Assembly (NCBI RefSeq): GCF_003116835.1
Contig: NZ_BFFO01000001.1
Coordinates: 1-64,000 of the forward strand
Source of the DNA: Lactococcus termiticola
GTDB taxonomy: Bacteria; Bacillota; Bacilli; Lactobacillales; Streptococcaceae
Direction: 5' to 3'
DNA length: 64,000 nt
Positions 48,055-56,311 of this stretch are shown here, piece after piece. Position 1 is the first letter of the stretch; every line of letters starts with the position of its first letter. The translations under genes and the position numbers were made by a program. Under the pieces are notes generated by a model that was not told the DNA's origin, made no database searches, and saw only the letters and a list, made by a program, of their open reading frames with translations.

Positions 48055-48510
48055 ATGCCAGAAAATATTGCAATGACTGCGACTGAAGTCATGGAAGTTA
48101 TCCCAAACCGCTATCCTATCATGTTCATCGACTATGTGGATGAATTGACCGAAGATAAAATTGTAGCAACAAAGAACGTGACCATCAATGAAGAGGTCTT
48201 CAATGGCCACTTCCCAGGCAATCCTACCTTCCCGGGTGTCCTCATCCTTGAAAGCCTGGCCCAGGCAGGTTCTATCCTGATTCTTAAAAAGAAAGAATTC
48301 CAAGGAAAGATGGCCTACATCGGCGGTATTGACAAGGCAAAATTCCGTCAAAAGGTAACACCGGGCGACGTGATGAAGCTTGAATTTGAAATCACCAAAT
48401 TCCGTGGCAAGGTCGGTACAGCCGATGCGACGGCCTACGTTGATGGCAAGAAGGTCACTACAGCACAATTTACCTTTATCGTTGACGAGGCGGCTGAACA
48501 GACGAAATAA
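48055..48510 (+). CDS. fabZ: 3-hydroxyacyl-ACP dehydratase (FabZ type, possibly isomerase FabN-like)
   Basis: The 151-residue hot-dog enzyme has [15 protein letters not shown] and the active-site helix [22 protein letters not shown] with the catalytic His and Glu. It dehydrates 3-hydroxyacyl-ACP. In lactococci and enterococci the FabZ copy next to fabI can also isomerise trans-2 to cis-3 decenoyl-ACP for unsaturated fatty acids (the FabN role). Sequence alone does not settle which. A TATAAT box lies about 33 nt upstream. Confidence 0.93.
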   Translation: MPENIAMTATEVMEVIPNRYPIMFIDYVDELTEDKIVATKNVTINEEVFNGHFPGNPTFPGVLILESLAQAGSILILKKKEFQGKMAYIGGIDKAKFRQKVTPGDVMKLEFEITKFRGKVGTADATAYVDGKKVTTAQFTFIVDEAAEQTK

Positions 48511-48513
48511 TTG

Positions 48514-48535
48514 GAAGAGTCCAGATGGGCTCTTT
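48514..48535 (+). terminator. fabZ terminator
   Basis: AGAGTCC and GGGCTCT pair around a short loop and are followed by TTTCTTTT. Confidence 0.75.
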
Positions 48536-48579
48536 TCTTTTGAGCAGTGCTTGTCGATGTAGAATTTTAGTAGAGCAGA

Positions 48580-48611
48580 AAAAAGAAGGCTACAGATTTA
48601 GCCTTCTTTTT
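48580..48611. terminator. Bidirectional hairpin terminator
   Basis: AGAAGGCT and AGCCTTCT form an 8-bp stem flanked by A- and T-runs. It can stop transcription from either side. Confidence 0.8.
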
Positions 48612-48762
48612 TGGTTTGTGCCTGGAATTCGCTTTACTCCGCTCAAGGTGGAACTCATCGGTGGAACATGGCCTTTGTTCTAATTTGCCGATGATTTCCA
48701 CACGCTAGTTTTCGCTCGCTTGGTAGTGCTAAGCTTTAGGCGGTCTGCTTTGCAGACTCAGC
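48612..48762. other. Structured non-coding stretch behind the binding-protein gene
   Basis: No gene is seen. CATCGG (48656) and CCGATG (48688) pair around an inner GAAC/GTTC stem, GGTGGAAC is repeated twice, and GTCTGC-TTT-GCAGAC forms a tight hairpin close to the stop. It may be the 3' end of the binding-protein mRNA or an unnamed RNA. Confidence 0.35.
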
Positions 48763-49575
48763 CTACTTTGCCTGGGACAAACTGTAATTATGATCAATCG
48801 ACTTTTCCAGCTCTCCAGAAGCTTTCATTTGCTTGATGACCTCATCGACTTCTTTTTTAAGATTGCCAGAATCCTTAGACATGGCGACGGCATAGCTAGC
48901 ATCTTCTGTCTTGAGCTTGACGCTGTCTACAATGGCCAGGTCTGGGTTTTGGGCGACATAGGACTTGGCAATGAGGTTTTCGATGACAGCCCCTTGGACC
49001 AGGCCTGCCTTGACTTCATTGATTTCGTCATTGACGGCAGACAGCGATACCAGGTTGGCTGATTTGAGCTGTTCTTTGACGATTTTTTCTTGAACCGAGC
49101 CCTTTTGAGCAGAGATGGTCTTGCCCTTTAGGTCGTCGATCGATTGATATTTATTCAAGTCTGACTTTTTAACCAACAAGTAATTATCCGCCGTATAGTA
49201 AGGCTCTGAGAAATCAAAGGCCTTTTCACGCTCTTTGGTCGCTGTAATTCCTGAGATTCCCAGGTCAATCTTGCCGGCCTGGAGGCTGGACAGGACATTG
49301 TTGAAGGACATGTTGACAATCTCTAGCTTCACGCCCAGCTTCTTGCTGATGGCATTGGCCAAATCAATGTCTGAGCCGACGATTTGGTTCTTACCATTTT
49401 GAAGGCTCTGAAACTCGAAAGGCGGATAGTCAGCCTGGAGGCCGACCTTCAAGACCTTGGCTTCCTTGATTTTATTGACTTGGGCATTTGAGTCTGAGCC
49501 CTTGCTCGAGCAGGCGCTTAGGCTGACTGTAGCGATAAGTGCCAGTAAACTTGTGAGGATAACTTTTATTTTCAT
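48763..49575 (-). CDS. Amino-acid ABC transporter substrate-binding lipoprotein
   Basis: The 270-residue product has a lipoprotein signal (LLALIATVSLSACSSKG) and a PBPb/SBP3 domain: LKVGLQADYPPFEF, VGSDIDLANAISKKLGV, SSLQAGKIDLGISGITATKE and FDFSEPYYTADNYLLVKK. These match polar amino-acid binders (arginine, lysine, histidine or glutamine type). No permease or ATPase gene is adjacent, so it must use a transporter encoded elsewhere. TTGACA (49643-49638), 16 nt and TATAAT (49621-49616) form the promoter; a TGTAT/ATACA repeat covers the -10 box. Confidence 0.88.
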   Translation of the reverse strand: MKIKVILTSLLALIATVSLSACSSKGSDSNAQVNKIKEAKVLKVGLQADYPPFEFQSLQNGKNQIVGSDIDLANAISKKLGVKLEIVNMSFNNVLSSLQAGKIDLGISGITATKEREKAFDFSEPYYTADNYLLVKKSDLNKYQSIDDLKGKTISAQKGSVQEKIVKEQLKSANLVSLSAVNDEINEVKAGLVQGAVIENLIAKSYVAQNPDLAIVDSVKLKTEDASYAVAMSKDSGNLKKEVDEVIKQMKASGELEKSIDHNYSLSQAK

Positions 49576-49666
49576 CTTTTCTCCAATGCGTATATTTATT
49601 TTGTGATTATGTATTATTATACATTTATTCTGGAGGTTGTCAAGAATAAATGTATAAATAATCAAA

Positions 49667-49701
49667 AAAAGACGACAGCTCAAACTGCTATCGTCTTTTT
49701 T
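49667..49701. terminator. galE terminator
   Basis: AAAAAGACGA-AGC and GCT-TCGTCTTTTT form a long stem with one bulge just after the galE stop, with a T-run on either strand. Confidence 0.85.
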
Positions 49702-49716
49702 ATAAAGTTCTTCTTT

Positions 49717-50700
49717 TTAATAACCATCTGGATGTGAGCTATGCCACTTCCAGGCGTTCTCAATAATGTGTTCCAGGCCGTTTTGGACATGCCAGCCAAG
49801 GATTTCTCCAGCCTTGGTCGAATCAGCGACCAGCTCATCTGGGTCACCAGGACGGCGTTCGCCCATCTTACTTGGAATTTCCTTTCCAGTGACCTTGCGG
49901 GCGGTCTCAAGGACTTCCAAATTAGAATAACCCTTTGAGCTACCAAGGTTGAACTGGTCTGATTTTCCGCCGGCCTTGAGGTATTCGAGAGCCTTGATAT
50001 GGGCATCAATCAGATCTTCCATATCGATGTAGTCCCGCACACAGGTCCCGTCGGCTGTTTTGTAGTCATCGCCGTAGATGGTAATAAAATCACGCTTGCC
50101 GAGGGCGGTCTGGAGGATGATTGGAATCAAGTGGGTCTCATTCTTATGGGCCTCACCGATAGAACCGTCGCCCTTGGCACCAGCGACATTAAAGTAACGC
50201 AGGGCCACATAGGTCATGTCGGTCGCTTCAGACTGCCACTTCATCATCTGTTCCATGATAAGCTTAGATTCGCCATAAGGGTTGATTGGCTTCTGTGGTG
50301 TTTTTTCCGAAATTGGAGATGACTCTGGAATCCCGAAAGTTGCTGCTGTACTTGAGAAGACGATGTGCTTAACGTCAAATTCCTGCATGACTTCCAAGAT
50401 AGAAATGCAACCGCCGACATTATTGTCAAAATACATGGCAGGTTTTTCCATCGACTCGCCGACCAGGCTGTAAGCACAGAAGTGCATCAGGCCTTCGATA
50501 TTTTTTTCCTGCTCAAAGACCTTTGAGAGGGCGTCCTTGTCACGGACGTCCACTTCATAAAAGCGAACGCCTGCAGGGACGGCTTCACGGTGGCCTGTAA
50601 CCAGATTGTCCACCACAGCTACCTCGTAGCCTCGGCTCAAAAGGATATCCACAGCGTGTGAGCCGACATAGCCAGCCCCACCAAGTACTAATACTGTCAT
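49717..50700 (-). CDS. galE: UDP-glucose 4-epimerase
   Basis: The 327-residue enzyme has the NAD motif [18 protein letters not shown] and the catalytic Ser and Tyr-x3-Lys in SSTAATFG and [29 protein letters not shown] and [14 protein letters not shown] bind substrate. It interconverts UDP-glucose and UDP-galactose for the Leloir pathway and surface glycans. It stands alone here, without galKT. Confidence 0.96.
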   Translation of the reverse strand: MTVLVLGGAGYVGSHAVDILLSRGYEVAVVDNLVTGHREAVPAGVRFYEVDVRDKDALSKVFEQEKNIEGLMHFCAYSLVGESMEKPAMYFDNNVGGCISILEVMQEFDVKHIVFSSTAATFGIPESSPISEKTPQKPINPYGESKLIMEQMMKWQSEATDMTYVALRYFNVAGAKGDGSIGEAHKNETHLIPIILQTALGKRDFITIYGDDYKTADGTCVRDYIDMEDLIDAHIKALEYLKAGGKSDQFNLGSSKGYSNLEVLETARKVTGKEIPSKMGERRPGDPDELVADSTKAGEILGWHVQNGLEHIIENAWKWHSSHPDGY

Positions 50701-50849
50701 TCGTAAAATTCCTCTTTTCTATTTTTCCTTATGCGTCCCAAAGCCCATTTTATAAGGGATTTAAGCACTTTGTTAGTTTTCGAGTTTCCTCATATTTCCC
50801 AATATTTATGCCTAAAATTGTGACTTTTGTTATGCCTGTTTTTTTACCC

Positions 50850-52010
50850 TCAAGCAAGTAATTTCAAGTCATTCAACTTCCAAACTACTTCATCTTTTTG
50901 TGATTTTAGCACATGAGTATAGATGTCGCTTGTCGTCCTAGGATTTGAATGCCCCACACGATCCATAATGACTTTTTGCGGAATATCCAACATTACAAGA
51001 AGTGTGATATGACTATGGCGTAACATATGTGCCGAAAAATCAGAAGCTATTTTCCCTGATATTTCAGCTTTTACTCCAACTTTTTTCATAAAAGCGTTAA
51101 GATTAGGATTACTAAAAGGTTTCACTCCAGTTGTGATAAAGATAAATTCAGACTCACGCACACGCCTTTTCATCTCTTCTAAAATTTCAACCGCCCGCTC
51201 GTTAAGTGAAACATGACGGATAGATTGAACATTTTTAGTCGGTCCTAAAGCATGTAAATCTGCTGACCAAGAATGACAAATGAAAATATCTCGTTTGAGA
51301 ATATCAACATTTTCCCAGAGCAGCCCGGTCGCCTCGCCAAATCGCAATCCTGTCCAGAACAGGAACTCAACAAGCAAAAGTTTTCTTTCTGCCGTTTCAC
51401 GCTGATAATTTGTGTGAAGATCAGCAATGTATAGCTTTGCCCCCTCTACAAATTCCCTAAATTCCTCAATCGTAAAGAATTTATTTTCTCGTTTTTGAAT
51501 GGCCTCAAAAGTTACTTTTTGCCTTGGCAGTCGAATTCTAGCCGCTTCATTAACATCAATATAACGCATTTGAAAAGCGAAATCAAAAAATTGAACAAGT
51601 AGCCTTTTATACGTTTTTTGAGTCGTAGTAGAGCTGAAAAAAGAAACAAAGTTTTGAAGTTCTACACTCTCAATTCTCTTTATTCGCTTATTTTCAAATT
51701 CAAAATCATCAAAGAATGTTTTGAAATTGTTTTTTTCTTGTTGCGCGGATGTAGCTGCGATTTCCTTTTCACGTATTAACCAATATTTCTCAAACACTTG
51801 CCTACAAGTTGCATTATGCAACAAATCATCCGCATTTTTTTCCTCAGATAATTTTTGAGCTATTTTCAGTTCAATCCGTTTTCTTGCCTCCCGATGAGAC
51901 TGGCTACTTGATGTATTCATTGTAACCGAAACCTGACGCCGCTTGCCTTTCAATGTCAAATAAGTGTCATAAAATTTTACCTTCCCATTTTGAAGTTTTT
52001 TGTAAAACAT
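50850..52010 (-). CDS. int: Tyrosine recombinase (integrase)
   Basis: The 386-residue protein has an N-terminal AP2-like arm-binding region (FYKKLQNGKVKFYDTYLTLK), a SAM-like core-binding domain and a full catalytic domain. The active residues are the Arg in TGLRFGEATGL, the Lys in GPTKN, the HxxR in AHMLRHSHITL, the second His in VGHSNPRTTSDIY, and the Tyr in DIYTHVL. This is the class found on lactococcal prophages and small integrative elements. No phage or conjugation genes follow, only a damaged excisionase-like frame. It therefore looks like the survivor of a decayed element. Confidence 0.93.
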   Translation of the reverse strand: MFYKKLQNGKVKFYDTYLTLKGKRRQVSVTMNTSSSQSHREARKRIELKIAQKLSEEKNADDLLHNATCRQVFEKYWLIREKEIAATSAQQEKNNFKTFFDDFEFENKRIKRIESVELQNFVSFFSSTTTQKTYKRLLVQFFDFAFQMRYIDVNEAARIRLPRQKVTFEAIQKRENKFFTIEEFREFVEGAKLYIADLHTNYQRETAERKLLLVEFLFWTGLRFGEATGLLWENVDILKRDIFICHSWSADLHALGPTKNVQSIRHVSLNERAVEILEEMKRRVRESEFIFITTGVKPFSNPNLNAFMKKVGVKAEISGKIASDFSAHMLRHSHITLLVMLDIPQKVIMDRVGHSNPRTTSDIYTHVLKSQKDEVVWKLNDLKLLA

Positions 52011-52258
52011 TTGATTTTTCCTCCCTACACATTCAGTAGGTAGAAATAGGTCTCTGACACTCTAATACCGAGAAATTCTCACAAATCTGAAAACAGGATT
52101 TCTCAAAGATGTCCACTGTATTATACCATTTTTTGCCTATTTTTACCACTGCTCCCCCATTTCTTGCTATATTTATGCCCATATATTCATACTTTTTTCA
52201 CAGGAATTTTTACGCTAAACGCAAAACAAAGCTTTTACTACTATTCTTTCATCTCAGC
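52011..52258. other. Spacer upstream of the integrase
   Basis: The stretch is AT-rich with no frame of note. It holds ATATTTATGCC at about 52169-52179, which also occurs near 50803-50813 on the other side of the integrase. These could be arm sites, but the repeat is only 11 bp. Confidence 0.3.
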
Positions 52259-52435
52259 TTAGTAATCAGAAACCTGACTGGCTGATTTATATTTCAAAAA
52301 TGCTTCATAACCTTCCACAGAAATATAAACCCGTTTATGCCCCACATTCAAAATTTTACTTTCAAACTGAGGGAGTCGTCTCATTTCTGTCAAATCATTA
52401 CTCAAAGTATATGGAGTAAAATTTTTTTACTCCAT
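52259..52435 (-). pseudogene. Excisionase-like small gene with early in-frame stop
   Basis: Reading the minus strand from an ATG at 52435 gives Met-Glu-stop, then an open frame of about 55 residues containing FTPYTLSNDLTEMRRLPQFE and ILNVGHKRVYISVEGYEAFL. The shape (helix-turn-helix-like start, a basic wing RVYI, then a helix) resembles small recombination-directionality or excisionase proteins that lie beside tyrosine integrases. Translation could start at an internal ATG (52384, 41 residues), but no ribosome site is visible. Confidence 0.45.
52411..52435. repeat. Perfect 25-bp inverted repeat
   Basis: ATGGAGTAAAA and TTTTACTCCAT are exact complements separated by TTT. The repeat covers the start and stop codons of the excisionase-like frame. 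It could be an operator or a remnant of element rearrangement. Confidence 0.8.
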
Positions 52436-52454
52436 GTTTTTTGTTCTAAACGCG

Positions 52455-52474
52455 TTCGTGAATTTTTTTGTGAA
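52455..52474. repeat. 20-bp motif shared with 4385-4404
   Basis: TTCGTGAATTTTTTTGTGAA occurs exactly at both places. It contains two direct GTGAA units (TTCAC on the minus strand) 12 nt apart. Both copies lie just 5' of a short minus-strand frame. Confidence 0.75.
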
Positions 52475-52592
52475 TTTTTATTTTTGTTTTGAAATTATCA
52501 ACCATGAAGTGTATGGTTGACCCTTTGATTTGATTGCTTTATTTTTTATAGCAAAATTTCCAAACTGTAAGTGTTCTCTGAAAATATGAAAA

Positions 52593-52622
52593 AAATTTTT
52601 GACAACTCTGTCAAAAAATTTT
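52593..52622 (-). terminator. Terminator of the drug exporter gene
   Basis: AAATTTTTGACA and TGTCAAAAAATTT pair around ACTC, about 11 nt after the stop on the minus strand, ending in a T-rich run. Confidence 0.75.
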
Positions 52623-52632
52623 CTCAGTCTCT

Positions 52633-54045
52633 TTAGTATTCTGGCACATCAACTTCTTCTTTCAGCACGGAAATCATCGCATCTGACAGGGGTAATTCTT
52701 TCATCAATACAGCAAGCACGAAACTTACCAGCATCAGAGGGACAAGCCAGCTATACAGTCGTCCAAATGCTGCTACTGCTGTCAAATGCTTCATACCAGC
52801 ATTGAGCAAGGTTCCCATGATTGCCGCAGCAAAAGCGCCACCAAGACTTTTAAAGAAATTCAACGCGCCTGTTGCCGCCCCCAAATCTTGATAAGGTGCC
52901 GCATTTTGTCCAGCAAGCAAAGCAACTTGAATCATCAGCCCTTGTCCAATTCCAGAAAGCACCAACAGCGCAATCAACTCCAGCAAAGACGTCCGCACCG
53001 TCAACATTCCCAAAAATAAACTGGAAATTCCCATCAAAAAGCTCCCAATAATCGGATAAATTTTGTATTTTCCCGTTTTCGTGATAATCGGCCCTGTTAC
53101 CGCCGAACCAACGACCAGCCCCAACATCATCGGAATAATCACTAGCCCCGCACGACTTGCACTAAAACCGCGCACCGTCTGCAAATACATCGGTGTAAAC
53201 AACATCAGCACAAATAAAACGAAGCTCGCCAAGGCAAATTGCAAACTAGAAATCGCAAAAACTGACTTTTTGAACAATCCCAAAGGCAATATCGCCTGCT
53301 TTCTACGTCTTTCCACGAAGATAAAGCCAAGCACACTCAGCACCGCCAACACAATCAACCCAATAATCAATGGCGAAATCCAAGCCACAGTATTCCCGCC
53401 CCAAGTCGTCATCAGCAAGAGCGCCGTGGTAAATAGCGTTGCCAAAAGTCCGCCCAGAAAATCTACCTGCCCAACTTTTCGTACTTTTGGCAAGTGCAAT
53501 AAAGCCCCCAGCAGCACAAAAGCCAGCACACCAACCGGAACATTGATATAAAAAATCCAACGCCAGCTCACCATCTGAGCAATGAAACCACCAAGAAATG
53601 GCCCAGCAATCACTGCCAATGACGGTACAATCCCTAAAAGTGCCTGATAAGCGCCACGTTCACGCGCTGGCACCAAATCACCGACCGTTGCCTGAACCAG
53701 CGCCGTCAAACCGCCACCGCCTATTCCCTGAAAAGCGCGCATGACAATCAAGAACAGCATCGTCGGTGCTAAGCCAGCAAGGGCTGAGCCGAGTAGGAAA
53801 ATCACAAGCGACACTTGCAGCACAATTTTCCGTCCCAGCTGATCGCCCAAACGTCCAAATAACAAAGTTGTCACCGAACTTGTCAGCAAATAAGCCGTCG
53901 TTGTCCACGCCACATATTGCGGCTGCGCCAGCGACTTCGCGATACTCGGTAAAGCTGTTGCGACAATCGTCTGGTCAAGTGACGAAACAAATAAAATCAG
54001 CATTAACGGAACCATTATCAACAAGAGTGAACTCGTTTTTTTCAT
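52633..54045 (-). CDS. DHA2-family multidrug MFS exporter (14 helices)
   Basis: The 470-residue protein has the DHA2 (EmrB/QacA) pattern. Motif D1 is SSLDQTIVATALPSIAKSL, motif A LLFGRLGDQLGRKIVL, and motif C ALLGIVPSLAVIAGPFLGG. It has 14 predicted helices. It should export cationic drugs or dyes using protons. It is divergent from a TetR gene and has a consensus promoter (TTGACA, 17 nt, TATAAT) bracketed by two copies of the TetR operator. Confidence 0.92.
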   Translation of the reverse strand: MKKTSSLLLIMVPLMLILFVSSLDQTIVATALPSIAKSLAQPQYVAWTTTAYLLTSSVTTLLFGRLGDQLGRKIVLQVSLVIFLLGSALAGLAPTMLFLIVMRAFQGIGGGGLTALVQATVGDLVPARERGAYQALLGIVPSLAVIAGPFLGGFIAQMVSWRWIFYINVPVGVLAFVLLGALLHLPKVRKVGQVDFLGGLLATLFTTALLLMTTWGGNTVAWISPLIIGLIVLAVLSVLGFIFVERRRKQAILPLGLFKKSVFAISSLQFALASFVLFVLMLFTPMYLQTVRGFSASRAGLVIIPMMLGLVVGSAVTGPIITKTGKYKIYPIIGSFLMGISSLFLGMLTVRTSLLELIALLVLSGIGQGLMIQVALLAGQNAAPYQDLGAATGALNFFKSLGGAFAAAIMGTLLNAGMKHLTAVAAFGRLYSWLVPLMLVSFVLAVLMKELPLSDAMISVLKEEVDVPEY

Positions 54046-54069
54046 GATAAATCCTCTTTCCTCAAAAGT

Positions 54070-54191
54070 GTAACTAAGTTACTTTTTTACAAAATTCATT
54101 ATACACATTCTCATCTACTTTGTCAAAAATAAAGTAATCAAGTTACATTATTCTGTTTTCACTTGCCAAAGATAAGTAACTGAGTTACAAT
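54070..54191. promoter_or_regulatory. Divergent promoters with three TetR operator copies
   Basis: The operator GTAACTNAGTTAC occurs perfectly at 54070-54082 and 54176-54188, and imperfectly at 54134-54146. The exporter promoter (minus) is TTGACA (54126-54121), 17 nt, TATAAT (54103-54098). The tetR promoter (plus) is TTGCCA (54163-54168), 17 nt, TACAAT (54186-54191). The third operator overlaps the tetR -10 box, and the first sits in the exporter leader, so both genes should be repressed. Confidence 0.85.
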
Positions 54192-54197
54192 GTAATC

Positions 54198-54689
54198 ATG
54201 AACAGAGAAGAAAAAAAACGCGCTAAACGCGAAGAAATTGTCGAAAAAAGTATCGCTCTTTTCAGCGAAAAAGGCTACGATAACACGACAACCGCCGAGA
54301 TTGCTGCGGCTTGCCAAATTGCCAAAAAAACCCTTTTCCAGTATTTTCCCAGCAAAGAAGACATTATTTTTGAAAATGAGCGCGAACTTCTTGAACAGAT
54401 TTTAGAGGTCATCAACGACAGCACAAATCCTTGGCAGACTTACCTTGACTGGCTCAAAAGCCTTGAGCAGGAAAACGAAGAAAATCTCTCGCTCCCCGCA
54501 CTGATTCGCGCCACTCCAGCACTTCACGACCGCCTTTTGCGAATGTGGGCAATGTATGAAAATGAAATCGCCCAAGCATTTGACAATAACCTGAGCGCGA
54601 CTATTTTAGCAGCAAAGATTGTCCTGCCTTGGCGCCTCGTTTTTGAGCGTGATTACACTATTTCCCAGATTATAAAAGAACTCGCATAA
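54198..54689 (+). CDS. TetR-family repressor
   Basis: The 163-residue protein has a TetR DNA-binding domain, REEIVEKSIALFSEKGYDNT, then TAEIAAACQIAKKTLFQYFPSKEDI. A helical ligand domain follows that is a little shorter than average. It regulates the divergent DHA2 exporter and itself. Only 6 nt separate its -10 box from the ATG, so the mRNA seems leaderless. Confidence 0.92.
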   Translation: MNREEKKRAKREEIVEKSIALFSEKGYDNTTTAEIAAACQIAKKTLFQYFPSKEDIIFENERELLEQILEVINDSTNPWQTYLDWLKSLEQENEENLSLPALIRATPALHDRLLRMWAMYENEIAQAFDNNLSATILAAKIVLPWRLVFERDYTISQIIKELA

Positions 54690-54721
54690 CGCGAGTTTTT
54701 TTGACAGAACTGTCAAAAAAA
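54679..54721 (+). terminator. tetR terminator plus second palindrome
   Basis: AACTCGC/GCGAGTT spans the stop codon and runs into seven T. Directly behind is the perfect repeat TTTTTTTGACAG-AA-CTGTCAAAAAAA (54696-54721), which can terminate in both directions. Confidence 0.8.
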
Positions 54722-54765
54722 GAACATGAAAATTCTCATATTCTTTCTCAAAAAATGTAACAAAC

Positions 54766-54866
54766 TTTTTTGACAGAACTGCCGAAGGGGCTAGGTACTT
54801 CAGCACCTAGACTTCTCGGACAGGTTGAACTGATAGCAACACTGTCAGTCTGTCCCCTGTCAAAAA
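54766..54866. repeat. About 100-bp element with two hairpins and TTTTTGACAG inverted ends
   Basis: TTTTTGACAG at the left and CTGTCAAAAA at the right are exact complements. Inside are CTAGGT-8-ACCTAG enclosed by CCGA/TCGG, and ACAGGTTG-9-CAAC-A-CTGT. The whole would fold as a closed three-way junction. The end motif is shared with the hairpins at 52593 and 54696. It may be a small mobile repeat or a structured RNA. No coding sense is seen. Confidence 0.5.
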
Positions 54867-55083
54867 CTATTTCTTAACCAAATCAGCAAAAATCATTCGA
54901 CCAGCGCTGGTCTGCAAGACTTTCGCCACTTCCACGCGCACCGTCTTATCAATCATTTTCGCTGTATCTTCGATAACAATCATCGTGCCATCTGGCAAGT
55001 AAGCCACACCTTGCTGGCGCTCAGAACCCGCGCGAATAATCGTCACATCAATCGTTTCTCCAACGACTGGACTAATGTCAAAT
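54867..55083 (-). pseudogene. yacL: yacL 3' end (TRAM domain), truncated by IS remnant
   Basis: About 71 residues remain on the minus strand: [37 protein letters not shown], then [17 protein letters not shown]. This is the C-terminal TRAM domain of the YacL/PilT-like PIN-TRAM membrane nuclease. The four membrane helices and PIN domain are missing. The frame hits a stop where the IS-end motif GTGTCTAA begins, so an insertion or deletion at an IS removed the rest. Confidence 0.8.
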
Positions 55084-55165
55084 AATTAGACACGAAAATG
55101 GAAATTAATTTTTAAAATAATCCATTTCTTTCTGATTAGGAGTTAATCCAAAATAATAGAAAGTT
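55084..55165 (-). mobile_element. IS3-family remnant (transposase tail and terminal repeat)
   Basis: On the minus strand STFYYFGLTPNQKEMDYFKN followed by TAA reads as the end of an IS transposase (compare the LTPNE ending at the left window edge). About 15 nt later comes TTTTCGTGTCTAA, much like TTTTGGTGTCTAG next to the IS at position 131. Only about 80 bp of the element survive. Confidence 0.6.
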
Positions 55166-55171
55166 GAAGTA

Positions 55172-55405
55172 ATGAATAAACTTGAAAAATTTAAGACTGT
55201 TCGTGATTTAAAAAGTGCCCTGCTTGATGAAGCAGGGATTTATGATTACGACAGTAGAGATGTTGTCAGTTTTGGAGAACGAACCGCTGAAAAAATGGCG
55301 GAGGATTATTTTGGAACCATTCCCTCCAATCATTCGCCCGCTTACAAGAAGCTTTTAGAAAAGTTTCGGGAAAGTGTTGAAGACTACGATTATAGGAGAG
55401 ATTGA
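55172..55405 (+). CDS. Small protein of unknown function
   Basis: The 77-residue protein starts MNKLEKFKTVRDLKSALLDE. It is charged and mostly helical, with no motif I recognise. It overlaps the next gene by one base. With the two following genes it forms a plus-strand unit placed between two truncated chromosomal genes, so it is likely cargo from a plasmid or integrative element. Confidence 0.6.
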   Translation: MNKLEKFKTVRDLKSALLDEAGIYDYDSRDVVSFGERTAEKMAEDYFGTIPSNHSPAYKKLLEKFRESVEDYDYRRD

Positions 55406-55917
55406 TGAAACAAAGAAAATGGGGATTGCTTATGCTAAGTGGCGTGGTCTTATTGAGCCTTTCTGCGTGTGGTCGTTCAGGTTTGAATGTGTCACAGCCC
55501 TCTGTGTCGTCTCAAACGACGCAAAATTCAAAGGAAAGCGTGACGGCTCAAAGTCAGGCGAAGCCTCCCGCAACTTCCTTTAGCATCAGTCAAGAATTGG
55601 ATTTTGTGCAAAAATTTCTAACGGCTTATACGACCTATACGTCCCTTAATGCGCAAAAGTCAGCTATAAAGCCTTTCTTGACATCAAGTATGCAAAAGCA
55701 ACTGGCAGTGGGAACACCTGCGTCGCGAGAAACGAATCAGGTCATGTCTGTGGGTCAAAACCTTTCGGTTTGGCAGAATGACAAGGGAGAATGGCTGGGC
55801 TTAGTGACGGTTAAAATCAATGATCAAACGAGTAGTGTGCAGGTCTTTTTGGTGGGACTGGAAATAAAAAATCAAAAATTACTGGTGAGTCAGTTGAGTT
55901 CGCCAACCCAAGAATAG
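55405..55917 (+). CDS. Lipoprotein of unknown function
   Basis: The 170-residue product has a lipobox LLSLSACGRSG, a Ser/Thr/Gln-rich linker (about 25-60) and a compact domain starting FSISQELDFVQKFLTAYTTY. That domain ends with beta strands (WLGLVTVKINDQTSSVQVFL), a layout also seen in conjugation-associated lipoproteins. AGGAG lies 7 nt before the ATG. It is anchored outside the membrane. I do not assign a function. Confidence 0.65.
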   Translation: MKQRKWGLLMLSGVVLLSLSACGRSGLNVSQPSVSSQTTQNSKESVTAQSQAKPPATSFSISQELDFVQKFLTAYTTYTSLNAQKSAIKPFLTSSMQKQLAVGTPASRETNQVMSVGQNLSVWQNDKGEWLGLVTVKINDQTSSVQVFLVGLEIKNQKLLVSQLSSPTQE

Positions 55918-55931
55918 TGAGAGGGGATGAA

Positions 55932-56276
55932 ATGAATAAAGCAAATCAAGCACGGCAGGCGCATATTGCTGCGATTCTATGGGAGCGACTCGTTGTCGCT
56001 TTTAATGAGGAAGCAAAAACCTATGATCCAGAGGCATACAATAGTCCTTTGGGTTCGATAGGCGAGGTTTATTGTCGAGAAGTTTGTCGGCCAAATTGGT
56101 GGAAGGCGCTAGGCGGTGAGGCACTCATTGGAAGTAAAAGTGAGAATCGAGGAGTCATCACTTTAGGGAAAGGAAAGCAAGAAGGGTTTGATGATTACTG
56201 GGAAATCACGCATCTGATTGAAGAGGCGCACCACGGTGAACATTTGGAGACAGGGATCATTTACTTTGGAAGTTGA
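55932..56276 (+). CDS. Small acidic protein of unknown function
   Basis: The 114-residue protein starts at the ATG after GAGAGGGG; a GTG five codons earlier overlaps the lipoprotein stop. It includes YNSPLGSIGEVYCREVCRPN, WWKALGGEALIG and HLIEEAHHGEHLETGI, with two close Cys and a His/Glu-rich end. No family is recognised. It is the third gene of the cargo unit. Confidence 0.6.
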   Translation: MNKANQARQAHIAAILWERLVVAFNEEAKTYDPEAYNSPLGSIGEVYCREVCRPNWWKALGGEALIGSKSENRGVITLGKGKQEGFDDYWEITHLIEEAHHGEHLETGIIYFGS

Positions 56277-56311
56277 GAGGGATGGGATTGAAAAAATATT
56301 CGCAGTTTGAA

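Noticed and set aside
50803-52179. ATATTTATGCC repeat as attachment sites of the integrase
   Set aside because: Only 11 bp, AT-rich, and neither copy lies at a gene end or tRNA, so there is too little to call att sites.
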